64,000 bases of DNA, taken from assembly GCA_043228905.1 (NCBI GenBank), contig JBHGNT010000012.1, positions 7,688,001-7,752,000 of the forward strand, read 5' to 3'. Under the pieces are notes generated by a model. That model was given only the letters and a program-made list of their open reading frames with translations, made no database searches and had not been told where the DNA came from. This stretch comes from Azolla caroliniana (Eukaryota > Polypodiophyta). The position numbers and the translations under genes were made by a program. Each line of letters begins with the position of its first letter. Positions within the stretch are counted from its first letter, which is position 1. This document shows, piece after piece, positions 10,381 through 21,005 of this stretch.

Positions 10381-11661
10381 AAGTGGCTAACAAATATGCA
10401 CCAATTTCTGAGCACCGGATTGCCTCCGGAGGAGATGAACCGGGATGAGAGGAAACGTCTGGTGGTACAAAGCCGGCACTTCTGTTTATTACAGGACACG
10501 CTATACCACAAAGGTGCGGACGGTATATGGCGACGAGCGGTGCGCAGCGATGAGAAAGAGGTAATACTACGGGAAGCACATTGCGGAGTCACCGAAGGCC
10601 ATTATGCCGGGGATGCTACGGCAAGGAAGATATGGCAAAGTGGCCTATGGTGGTCGACTACATTGAAAGACGCAGTCCGGTACGTGAAAGAGTGTGATCT
10701 ATGCCAGCCAATGGGCCAGCCAACGAAACAAGCTAGGATGCCGCACCAGCCAGTACTACTGCTAGAACCATTTCAGAAATGGGGACTAGATTTTGTCAGA
10801 CCATTTAAACCACCGGCAATGAGAACTGGCAACCGGTATGTGATCGTCGCGACGGACTACTGCACTAAATGGGTGGAAGCCAAAGCCCTACGAGACAACA
10901 CCGCGGCGTCGACGGCAAAATTCTTATACGAATACATTTGGTGCCGGTATGGATACCCCATAGAGCTGATAAGCGACCAAGGAGGGCACTTTCTTCGACA
11001 GGTAGTGGAGAGCTTGACGTCATTCTATGCGGTAGTTCATAAACGGAGCACCCCGTACTAACCACAAGCCAACGGATTAGTTGAGTCAACAAACAAAACG
11101 CTACAGAATATCCTGCGCAAGATCTTCAATGAGAATCAGACAGATTGGGACACGAAGCTGCACAGTGCACTTTGGGCTTACCGGACGGCATACAAAACAA
11201 GCATCCGAACAACGCCATTCCGGTTAACATTCGGATTAAAGGCAGTCATGCCGGTTGAGTTCCAGGTACCGAGCTTACGGATCCAGATTCGGGAACGACT
11301 TAATGAAAAGGAATCGGAGGCAATTCGGTAAAAGGCTCTGTGTGAACTAGAAGAACACCGACTGGCGAGCATCATGTACCTGGAATTGGAACAACGGCGA
11401 CGGAAAGCGTTTGTAGATCGGCACCGGAAGGGAAACGAAAAGATGTTCGAAATCGGCAAGCCGGTACTAGTGTTCCAAACCCAGATGGGTAAAATGCCAG
11501 GCAAACTACGATTTAGATGGACCGGACCGTATTGGATCACACGCGAGTTCAATGGATCCTACCAGTTAGGGACACTTGCCGGCGAGGTGCTGGGTAAATG
11601 GGTCAACGGTTTTAGACTAAAGCCATATAGAGGACCTATGCCCAAGAACCCATTTGAATGA
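10381..11661 (+). pseudogene. Gypsy-1 integrase
   Basis: An HHCC zinc motif is present (EAHCGVTEGHYAGDATARKI ... YVKECDLCQ). The DDE core has D in WGLDFVRPF, D in LISDQGGHF and E in QANGLVESTNKTLQ. The C-terminus is GPYWITREFNGSYQLGTLAG, with no chromodomain. Stops occur at about 11059 (TAA after TPY) and 11329 (TAA in an expected Gln position). The final codons and stop lie at the start of an 88-bp tandem duplication. It would insert the cDNA, consistent with the 5-bp target duplication around this copy. Confidence 0.85.
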
Positions 11662-11819
11662 AGGGCCGACACCGAATCGGACGCCGGTAGGCCAACCAAG
11701 ACGGCAACCTGTGAGGAAAACGGCTACCACCAAGAACCCATTTGAATGAAGGGCCGACACCGAATCAGACGCCGGCAGGCCAACCAAGACGGCAACCTGT
11801 GAGGAAAACGGCTACCACC
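11644..11819. repeat. 88-bp tandem duplication at the integrase stop
   Basis: Two near-identical units start at 11644 and 11732, each beginning AAGAACCCATTTGAATGAAG and ending GGCTACCACC. The unit includes the integrase stop codon, so the first copy still ends the frame normally. Confidence 0.9.
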
Positions 11820-12338
11820 AAGCCGGTAAGGAGGAGCACGAGCCGGCAACCGGGGAGAGCAAAACGACGGCAAACCATCACGATGCCGACAAGATTCTTC
11901 ATGCGGGTAAGGGTCCGTTAGGACCGGAGAAAATTTAACCACACAATTAATTTAAAAAATAAATAAATAAATAAAATCGAATGGAATCAAAGAAATCATG
12001 CAAAGGAGTGGTGGAAACGGCCATGCAAACGAGGAGTAAAGAGGCACTTCGAAAAGGTACGAGGAGGCTATGAATAGGGCATTAAAACACCACCACATGG
12101 CACGTAATGCTATTATAGTACACGACTTGCACACGAGTAGGCTCGAAAAAGGCGCCAAGATGCAGAGAAAAAAACCTGCACGCACCGAGACCTTCTTCTT
12201 TCGCGAACCAAGGAGAACAGACGCGTGAAGATCAATCGAAGAGAGCTTGCGCACAGAGAACCCCCTCACTCAGAACTTTCTCTCTCACACTCTCACCACT
12301 GTCAAACCTCCCCAACGCTCTCCGACCTCGACGCAGAG
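11820..12338 (+). other. Spacer between integrase and ORF3, pyrimidine tract and likely splice acceptor
   Basis: Non-coding in practice. From about 12264 a C/T-rich run (CTTTCTCTCTCACACTCTCA and onward) leads to CGACGCAG at 12336, two bases before the ORF3 ATG. The same layout is kept in the second copy at 51630-51693. It looks like a 3' splice site or leader for separate ORF3 expression; this is inference. Confidence 0.45.
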
Positions 12339-13885
12339 ATGGATTGCCAAACATTGTCTGAAGCCGCCAAGAAATGGTTACGACAACACCGACTAGAGGG
12401 TTTCTTGACGATCATGGAGGCGGCGCCACACAAGGAGGCCGAAACAATTATCAAAGAAATCGACACAGAGTTGATCACGGAGAAGGCAATCCGTGCGTTA
12501 ACAGGCCTTCCAGAGGGGGGCATCTACACGATCGACAATCCTACCTCCAAGCAGCTCATCAAATATTTCGGTGAGTATTCTCTCGCCAGTAAGGGCTACA
12601 GGACACATGGCGGCGAATATATGTTATTCCGCGAAATTGCCCGTGTACTCCATGAGTTCGGCCACGTATACCCTCGACCCCCCGTTATGCCTCAAAACCG
12701 AGCAGGCTTGATTATCGCAACGAACGAAGGGGTCAAGGTAGATTGGCCGGTGTTGATCGCCGACGGATTGTGCGTGGCTATTGATACTGTAAGAGGTAAG
12801 GAAGGCAAAGAAGGCCGGAAAATATGGCATGCGGTGACGCAATGGCTCACCCTATTGGCGCCACCTATCGAGCCCGTCCAAACCAAGAAACGGGGAAGAG
12901 CAACGGATGGCACCCCGAAACCTGCTTCAAAACGGCAACAGATGTTGGCCTCCAAGGCCACTAAGGGGAAGACGGCCGACGCAGAAAAGGCGACAAAGGA
13001 GCACGCCAACCAGAAGCGGCTGACGGACACGCACGAGGAGACACCGGCACGACCCCTAAAGAGCCCACCCCACCGACCGGTGCAGCAAGAAACGGACACC
13101 CTGGCGGCAAGAATGAATGTCGGGACTCAGGAGGAGGAAACGGAGGAAGAGCCTACGAAGCACCTCCAGCGGCGGCCGGCGAAGAGAACCTCAGAATCAG
13201 CCATGAAGCGTTCGGACCCACAGAAGGATGGAACGCCTGCAACCCACACTGAGACTCCCACACCAAGGGAGGCACCGGAACCGGTTCAAAGGGAACCGGT
13301 CATAGAAGTCCCTGCACAACATGCAGCATCGGCAAGCCCCGTAACTCAAGAGCTGGTTATACAAATACCAACCTCCTCAGCCGGCCAAGAACAAGCAGAA
13401 CAAGTGCGGTAGCCCAAAACACAACCGGAACCTGAACGACAAAGTGGTCAGCAGGTAGAGCCGGAATTGCCGCCTGACACAAAAAGGCGGGACTAGCCAC
13501 CGGCAAGTGAACCCATCAGCCAACACACCGTGCAGATGCAACAACAGGGCACCGGCAGCCAATGGCTCCGATGGATAGGGGAACAAATTGCCAGAGTAAT
13601 CGGATACATAGAGGTGGAAGAAAGAGCGCAAACAGAACAGTTGCTAGTCACAACCGATGAACTAGAGACGGCCCGGTCAAGGATCCGGTGCCTCGAACAA
13701 GACTTGGATCAGGTCATAGAAGACATGGCCAAAATGGCCTTAACCACAACACAGATCCAAACACTGGTGACTCCGGTAGATGTACATACGGATAAGACCT
13801 CAAAGATAGAAACTGTTCCGGAGAAAGATGCAGCGCAAGCCCAAGAGCTTGCCGACTTAAGAGACGAACTTGCCGCACAAGAAGC

Positions 13886-14506
13886 TGTTGGGAAATCGAC
13901 ACTTCGATTCACCTTCACCACTTGGCCACAACCAAGTAAGCGCAAATCAATGGAGCAGAAAATAGGAACCACAAAGAGAAACAAAAACGCGAACACACAG
14001 GGATTAACGTGGAAAACCCTAGACGGGAAAAACCACGGGAGTACAAGACTCCAAACCAACACTATACAGAGAAGTATACAATGGCGAGCTGCAAGGCGAC
14101 GACCTTGAGCTCGCTGTCCTCGCCACAGGAGGCGGAAATACAAAGAGGCGTCGTCCTCTTCCTCTCTCGCGCTCTATCTCTCTCTCTCTCTCTCTCTCTC
14201 ACGGTTGCTCCCTCTTCACTCCTCTTGAGTGGAAAAACAGAAAAATGATGAGCAACAAGAAAACTGTTTGCCCTAAGTCATATTTATACATATATGACTT
14301 TGGGGCTATTTACAACTATAGCCTCAGGGGCCCATAGCGAACATATTCACGGATATGTCCCTGCATCCGGATCGCTCTCCGGGTACATTCGTCATCCGGC
14401 ACCGAAGCCGGGGTCTTCAACATCCGGATCCAAAACCGAAACCAGGCTCGTCGGCATTCATCTCCGACATCCGACCATCCCATCCGAAGGGATCGTAATC
14501 CCAACA
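13886..14506 (-). repeat. Copia-1 3' LTR
   Basis: 621 bp, TGTTGGGAAATC to GTAATCCCAACA on the plus strand. It holds a CT microsatellite near 14178-14200 and a minus-strand TATAAATA at 14281-14288. The hairpin at 13921-13936 reads CTTGG-CCACAA-CCAAG, differing from its partner LTR in both arms. Confidence 0.93.
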
Positions 14507-14516
14507 AACTCCCCCT

Positions 14517-17500
14517 TCACTTCGGCATGGGATGTCTCTCCAATCCGATCCTCTTCCGGCATGCTTCCAGCTTGTCAGGTGTGAGCACTTTGGTCAGCAT
14601 ATCTGAGCCATTTTCGTCCGTGTGGATCTTCGTCAGCACGAACTCCTGGTCTTCTATCCTTTCCCGGATCCAGTGATATCTTCGCTGGATGTGCTTCGTC
14701 CGGGAGTGATAGGCCGCGTTCTTCGCAAGGTGGATGGCACTCTGACTGTCGCAGTAGAGTCGGTACTCCTCCTGCCGGATACCGAGCTCTCTAATGAAGT
14801 CCTTCATCCATATTATTTCCTTGCCGGCTTCAACAGCCGCCATGTACTCCGCCTCCGTGGTTGACAGTGCAACCGTCTTCTGCAGCCTCGACTGCCATGA
14901 AACAGCTCCCCCTGCATACGTCATCACATACCCTGATGTGGACCGGCTGGTATCTGCATCAGCCGACATATCCGAATCGGTAAAGCCGTCGAGTTCGGGC
15001 TTACCGGAGCCGAATCGGAGGCACACGTTTGCCGTGCCCTTCAGGTATCGGAGTATCCACTTGGCCGCGTTCCAATGCTCTTTGCCGGGATTGCTCATGT
15101 ACCGGCTCACCACTCCGACTGCATATCCGATGTCCGGTCTCGTACACACCATGGCGTACATCAAGCTCCCGACGGCTGAGGCATATGGCACTTTCATCAT
15201 ATCCTCCTTTTCAGCCTTTGTCTTGGGACTTTGCTTGTTGGACAGCTTGCAGTTTGCCGGGAGGGTCGATCCGACCGGTCTTGCTTCCGACATGTTGAAC
15301 CGGTGAAGCACCTTCGTCACGTACTTCTCCTGTGACAGCCACAACTACTTCTTCTTCCGGTCCCGGATGATGTGCATCCCTAGTATTTGCCTCGCCGGAC
15401 CCAGGTCCTTCATTGAGAAGGTTCGGTGAAGAGCCTTCTTCAGCATCCGTATCTTGACCTGGTCCCGTCCGACGATCAACATGTCGTCCACGTACAGGAG
15501 GAGTATTAGAAAGTCTCCTCCTTCGAACTTCTTCACAAACACGCAGTGGTCGGACTGCGTTTTGAGGTACCCTTCGTCGGTCATGAAGGAGTCGAACTTC
15601 CGGTACCATTGCCGGGGAGCCTGCTTCAGTCCGTAAAGGCTCTTCTTCAACCGGCATACCAGGTGCTCCTTCCCTTTCTTCTCGAATCCTTCCGGTTGCT
15701 GCATGTAGATCTCTTCATCGAGGTCACCGTGAAGGAATGCCGTCTTCACGTCCATCTGTTCTACCTCGAGGTCCATGCTTGCCGCTATGCTCAGCACCGT
15801 CCGGATGGAGGTCATCTTCACTACCGGGGCAAATATCTCGTCGAAGTCGACGCCCTTCTTCTGCTGAAACCCCTTCACCACGATCCTGGCTTTGTATCTC
15901 GGGGGGTTTCCGGCATCTCCCGGTTTCAGCTTGAACACCCACTTGTTTCGAAGTGCCCGCTTTCCTTTCGGCAACTCCACAAGTTCATATGTGTGGTTCT
16001 CATGCAGGGAATCCATCTCGTCCTGCATGGCACTCAACCACCTGCGGCTCTGGGTGTCATGTTTTGCTTCTTCAAAGCTCTCCGGCTCCCCCTCGTCGGT
16101 TAGCAGCACGTGCTCTGGTTCCGGAAATCTCTGGGGGGCCCTTCTCTCTCTTAGAGGATATCTCCGTTCCGGAGCTTCGGTAATCGGTTCTTCCGATTCT
16201 TCTTCATCCGAATCCATTTCGGGATCGGGGCCGGTTCCGGTATCATTTTCATCTTCTTCGGCCGGTTCTGTTTCTTCACCGTCTTCGGCCGGATCCTCGA
16301 GTGCTAACCGGTCCCTTGCCGGTCGGGACTGCTCCTCGTAGAGTTGATCCTCACCGGTCGACTTGGAGCTCTTCATCTTCTTCTCCGACTCCCAGTCGGC
16401 GAGTGTCTTGTCCTCCATGAAGATGATGTCTCGACTCCTGAATATCTTCTTGTCGACCGGGTCCCATACTCGGTAGCCGAACTCGTCGTCGCCGTAACCG
16501 AGGAATATGCATGGCCGGGTCTTTGGATCTAGCTTTCCTCTCCGGTCCTTTGCCACATGCACGTATGCGAGACACCCGAACACCTTCAGATGCCGGTAGG
16601 ACACTTCCTTACCGGTCCACACTTTCTGCGGCGTGTCTCCGTCCAAAGGTACTGAGGGTGATCTGTTTATCACGTATGTCGCCGTCGACATTGCCTCAGC
16701 CCAAAACCCCTTGGGTAATTTCGCGTGTGCCAGCATACTCCGGACCCTCTCCATTATGGTCCGGTTCATCCTCTCGGCCAGCCCGTTCAGTTCCGGCGTC
16801 TTCGGCACAGTAAACTCGAGTCGGATTCCCTTCGAGCGACAGTACTCCTGGAACTGCCCCCGGTATTCCCCTCCGTTATCCGCTCGTATCGCTTTCAGCT
16901 TCTTGCCGGATTCCCTTTCCACTCTCGCGTGGAGTTCCTTGAAGACGCACAACACTTGGTCCTTTGTCTTCAACGGTGCCGTCCACAGCTTCCGGCTGTG
17001 ATCATCAATGAATGTTACGAAGTACTGGGCTCCGCCATGTGACTTCGTTTCTACCTGACACACATCAGTGTGCACCAACTCCAATGGTGCGCTACATCTC
17101 GTCGGTGGCCTTGAGTGGAAAGAGGTTCGGTTCTGCTTACCGGCCAGGCAATCGGTGCACTTCTCCAGGTGCACATGCTTCACTGGAATAAGGTTGTCTT
17201 CTGCAAGCCTCTTCATCCCCTTCTCACTCATGTGGCACAGTCTTTTGTGCCACAGCTCACCGGCAGTGTCGGCTGCCACATTCAGCTCTTCCGGACATAA
17301 CCGGGCATTCATCAGGTACAGTGTGTTGTCTTTCCGGGCCCGAGCCACTATCAGGCTCCCCTTGCTGAACTTCATTACGCCGTTCCGGATGCTACCTGTG
17401 TAGCCTTCATCGTCTAGCCTCCCGGCCGAAATCAGGTTCAATCGAACCTCCGGAACGTGTCGGACATCCTTCAGCAGCATTTTGCATCCGGTCGGGGTTG

Positions 17501-18590
17501 TCAACCACACGTCTCCTATGCCGGAAATCCGGCACGTACCTTCATTCCCCATCCGAACACAGCCATGCTCACCAGCTGTGTAGGATGAGAAGTATCTTCT
17601 CTCCGGGGTCAGGTGGAACGATGCTCCGGAATCGACCACCCAGGTCGTCTCATCGCCGGCAATGTTTAGTTCACCTTCTTCGGTGATGAGCATGATTTCT
17701 TCCTCACTTGCCGCGAGTGCCGTTGTTCCTTTCCGGTCCTGCCCTCGCCGATCCGAACCTCTCCGGTCCGTGGCTCCCCGGTATGCACCGTTTCTCTCCG
17801 GTGACTTCTTCGAATCGGTGTCGTCGGCTCCGTTGTCTTTTCGGTAATGCCGACAATTCTTTCGGAAGTGCCCCGGCTTCCCACAGTGGAAGCATGTGGG
17901 CCTTCCTCTTGACTGCGACCGGGTCCCCGACTTCTCCCGTCTTTGCGGACTCCGGTTCCATTGTCTTCCCCGATCCGATTCGGTAAGCAGCGCCTTCGAG
18001 TCGGAGGCCGGTTCTTTATCTCTCCGACGCGCTTCTTCGTTCAAAATACTTGTCTTTACCGTTTGTAAGGACAAGTTATCTTCGGTGCAGGAGGTGCTGA
18101 GAGTCACCACCAAGTTCTCCCAGCTTTCCGGCAATGTACACATCAGGATGATGGCTTGCATTGCATCCTCCAACGGGAACTTGATCGCCGCAAGCTGATT
18201 CACGAATCCCATGAACGTGCTTACGTGTTCCACCATACTCTCGCCGTCCCGGTACTTGAGATTCACTATCTTCCTCATCAGGGAGGTCCGGTTCAACGCA
18301 TTCTTCCTCTCGTAGAGGCCCGACAGCTTCTTCCACATCTCATATGCGTTGGTGTCGTTCGCCACATGTTGTAGGACGCTTACATCGACATATTGTCGGA
18401 TCGTCGCTACGGCTTTCCGGTTCAGGAGTTTCCACTCCGACTCAAGTACCCCCTTCGGTATTTCCGACCTGTCAATCGGTTCGTACAGGTCCCGAACAAT
18501 CAGAAGATCCTCCATCTTGATCTTCCAGTCGGCGTAATTCTGCGCATTCAGCACCATCATCCCCGGCTGCCCGCTGCCGCCGCCTTCCAT
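14517..18590 (-). pseudogene. Copia-1 gag-pol polyprotein with one nonsense codon
   Basis: ATG at 18590 (MEGGGSGQPGMM) starts the frame; the true stop is TGA at 14517-14519. Domains in order: gag (MVLNAQNYADWKIKMEDLL), zinc knuckle CFHCGKPGHFRKNC, protease WVVDSGASFHLTP, integrase with HHCC (HKRLCHM...CTDCLAGK) and DDE core (HTDV, RADNGGEY, LNGLAERMNRT), reverse transcriptase with LLYVDDMLIVG, RNase H with TDSDMSADADTSRSTSGYV and STTEAEYMA. Length is 1357 codons plus stop, usual for copia. The only break is TAG at 15345-15347 after RKKK; copia-2 has CAG (Gln) there. Otherwise the frame is open, so it is a very recent loss. Confidence 0.93.
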
Positions 18591-18605
18591 TTTCTGCAGC
18601 AGTTC

Positions 18606-18617
18606 GCTCTGATACCA
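18606..18617 (-). other. Primer-binding site of copia-1
   Basis: Minus strand TGGTATCAGAGC, three bases inside the 5' LTR end. It matches the initiator tRNA-Met 3' end. Confidence 0.93.
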
Positions 18618-18620
18618 GAT

Positions 18621-19241
18621 TGTTGGGAAATCGACACTTCGATTCACCTTCACCACTCGGCCACAACCGAGTAAGCGCAAATCAATGGAGCAGAAAATAG
18701 GAACCACAAAGAGAAACAAAAACGCGAACACACAGGGATTAACGTGGAAAACCCTAGACGGGAAAAACCACGGGAGTACAAGACTCCAAACCAACACTAT
18801 ACAGAGAAGTATACAATGGCGAGCTGCAAGGCGACGACCTTGAGCTCGCTGTCCTCGCCACAGGAGGCGGAAATACAAAGAGGCGTCGTCCTCTTCCTCT
18901 CTCGCGCTCTATCTCTCTCTCTCTCTCTCTCTCTCACGGCTGCTCCCTCTTCACTCCTCTTGAGTGGAAAAACAGAAAAATGATGAGCAACAAGAAAACT
19001 GTTTGCCCTAAGTCATATTTATACATATATGACTTTGGGGCTATTTACAACTATAGCCTCAGGGGCCCATAGCGAACATATTCACGGATATGTCCCTGCA
19101 TCCGGATCGCTCTCCGGGTACATTCGTCATCCGGCACCGAAGCCGGGGTCTTCAACATCCGGATCCGAAACCGAAACCGGGCTCGTCGGCATTCATCTCC
19201 GACATCCGACCATCCCATCCGAAGGGATCGTAATCCCAACA
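18621..19241 (-). repeat. Copia-1 5' LTR
   Basis: 621 bp, near-identical to 13886-14506. The minus-strand TATAAATA lies at 19016-19023. Transcription from here would read leftward through gag-pol. Confidence 0.93.
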
Positions 19242-20564
19242 GAAGCATTACGAAGCCGCGAACGCAACTTGAAGAAGGCGGCCGAAGAAGAATTAAAGAA
19301 GACCATTGAGAACCTCCGCCGGGCAAAGGGAAACCTGCGTAAAGGACATCATGCTTACGACCAGCTAAAGGAGGAAAAAGAGAAATTGTTGCAGGAGAAA
19401 GACAAGTTGCGACGGATGGCGGAGACGGAAATCGAAAGGCTGAAGGAAGAACTCCATCAACAGAAGGATCGGGAGGACCACGCGCGCCGGTAGATCAACC
19501 AGAGGCTGAAGCAGAAGACCGATGATTTTGATCATCTGCACCGGGACTACAAGTAGCTGGAGGCAGAGTATAAGCAACAGCAGGAAAGGATGGCCGAGCT
19601 CCGGTAAGAAGTTGATAGGGCCACAACGGCACTCGCCAACGAACGAGTTGAGAGTTCAAAGCTATTGGAGGAAGCGGCGATGGACCGGATGGAGCTCCAC
19701 AAGCAGAACCATGAAGAAAAGGAAAGGGCGACAATGGTGTTACAGAGGTTGCAAACAACCTATCAAAGTCAATTGTCGCATTATAGGGAGCAGGAGGCAG
19801 ACACGGTCAGAATCATCAAGCAATTGAAAGAGGAGCGACAAGCCACGGAGATCAAATCACAGATGGGAACCGAACGGATCCAGTGCATCCTCCGGGCAAG
19901 GCTCACCAAGACCAAACGCTTGATTGACGAGAGCTCTGTGCAATGGTGGACGAAATGGGCGCAGAATACAGCGGAACTCCAATTGCTCAGGGCGGACGTG
20001 GAAAACCGGCGGAAGGAAGGTGATGATTGTTATACGCTGACATCGGAGGACTTCACCGCCATAAGGGATGAGTTGGCCGAAGATTTCACAGCCTTGGTGG
20101 ATGAACAATTGGTGCAGGTCCGACAGCTCATAGCTCAACTGGACGACGATCGGCTGGAGGCTCAAATCTAGTTTGAGAGCTATGAGCGGTCCCGGCTTCG
20201 GGAAGAAAAAGCAAGGAAGGCGGCAACGGTCAACCTTAGTGATGAGGAACCGTCGCCAGTACAAGGACCAAACGGGGACCATGCCGGGATCAATCAGCCA
20301 GCGACAACTCCGACGGAGGAGACAACGAAGGAAACATCGGTGCCAGAGCAACAAACGGAGCAGCAGCCCCAAATTGAGAAGGCACAAACAGAGCAGCCAC
20401 AAACGGAACAGTAGCCACAGTAGCAGCAGCTAAAGCAGCAACAACAGATTCCCAACGAGCCATTGGAAATTCTGGAGCAAAGCATTCTGGATATTTTGGA
20501 CGAAGAGTAGCAGGGCCGGATAATGGGTTCAACGTACAAGGTACTGTCCCACGGGCGTGCCATG

Positions 20565-21000
20565 TGTTACCCGGCCAGCAAGAAGGCTTAAGGATGTCCA
20601 GACCAGACTGTGAAAGGAATAGTTTATTCGGGAACTGTTGTAATTATTTTATTAATATGGACGGATGGACCGGAATCGGTATGCCGATCCGGATCCGGAC
20701 CGATTCCAAATAGGTGCCGGTTGGCACCGTTTTGTACTTCGCACCGGAGACCTATATAAAGGCCCAGTTACAATGTAATTAACAGCGGATAATTAATAAA
20801 ACTTATTGCCTTAACCTTTCAGTATTGATTACCGTTCTGTGCTTATTGTATATCTTACGCGTGTTAAGGATGCATTGTTAAGTAACCAATTAAGGTCTAA
20901 TTAAGCATTGTGTCACAAGTCATCTTGCCGTAACACCCTTTGGTGAAGTGTCTTAAGTGGACACCTTGTGTTAGGCTGTTGTTCGGCCCGAGGATTAACA
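20565..21000 (+). repeat. Gypsy-1 3' LTR
   Basis: 436 bp, TGTTACCCGGCC to GAGGATTAACA, with TATATAAA at 20753-20760. It is followed by the AAAAG target duplication. Confidence 0.93.
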
Positions 21001-21005
21001 AAAAG

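Larger units (their letters stand above)
13886..19241 (-). mobile_element. Copia-1: nearly intact Ty1/copia element inside gypsy-1 ORF3
   Basis: 5356 bp with two 621-bp LTRs and the duplication GAAGC at 13881-13885 and 19242-19246. On the minus strand the order is 5' LTR (18621-19241), PBS (18606-18617), one gag-pol frame, polypurine tract (about 14507-14520) and 3' LTR (13886-14506). The LTRs differ at about five sites by eye. A single TAG interrupts the polyprotein. It entered gypsy-1 after gypsy-1 had inserted, and its smaller LTR divergence agrees with that. Confidence 0.95.
12339..20510 (+). pseudogene. Gypsy-1 ORF3: extra coiled-coil protein gene, split by copia-1
   Basis: ATG at 12339 begins MDCQTLSEAAKKWLRQH. 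Excising 13886-19246 restores one frame of 937 codons to TAG at 20510 with no frameshift. Residues 1-180 look globular (ALTGLPEGGIYTIDNPTS, IAEGL-like IADGLCVAI, KIWHAVTQWLTLLAPP). Residues 180-390 are basic then Pro/Glu/Thr-rich. From about 420 to 850 runs a long coiled coil (EKEKLLQEKDKLRRMAETEI), with WWTKWAQNTAELQLL inside. The tail is Gln/Pro/Thr-rich. Eight internal stops occur, seven TAG; five of them are Gln in the second copy or in obvious Gln runs. I do not recognise the family. Plant gypsy elements with a third ORF are known, but a structural or env-like role is only a guess. Confidence 0.7.
5537..21000 (+). mobile_element. Gypsy-1: complete Ty3/gypsy element with extra coiled-coil ORF, split by copia-1
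   Basis: Two 436-bp LTRs bound the element, each TGTTAC...TTAACA, flanked by the 5-bp duplication AAAAG at 5532-5536 and 21001-21005. Order is LTR, PBS-like site, gag, protease, RT, RNase H, integrase, a ~680-bp spacer, ORF3, LTR. Removing nested copia-1 (13886-19241) and one duplication leaves about 10.1 kb. The LTRs differ at about 12 sites by eye, all transitions. The integrase has no chromodomain, only one RNase H is seen, and the protease has the DGGSG form found in Tat-like lineages. I place it in the non-chromovirus gypsy branch without a lineage name. Two frameshifts and many stops make it defective. Confidence 0.93.

Noticed and set aside
15546-16341. Plus-strand frames opposite the copia polyproteins
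   Set aside because: Shadows of the minus-strand gag-pol; no independent motifs. The same holds at 61863-62658.
6028-20510. Use of TAG as a sense codon (variant genetic code or programmed readthrough)
   Set aside because: The second copy has ordinary Gln or Trp at most of these sites, the host helicase uses the standard code, and frameshifts are also present; mutational decay explains it. Two shared stops are reported separately.
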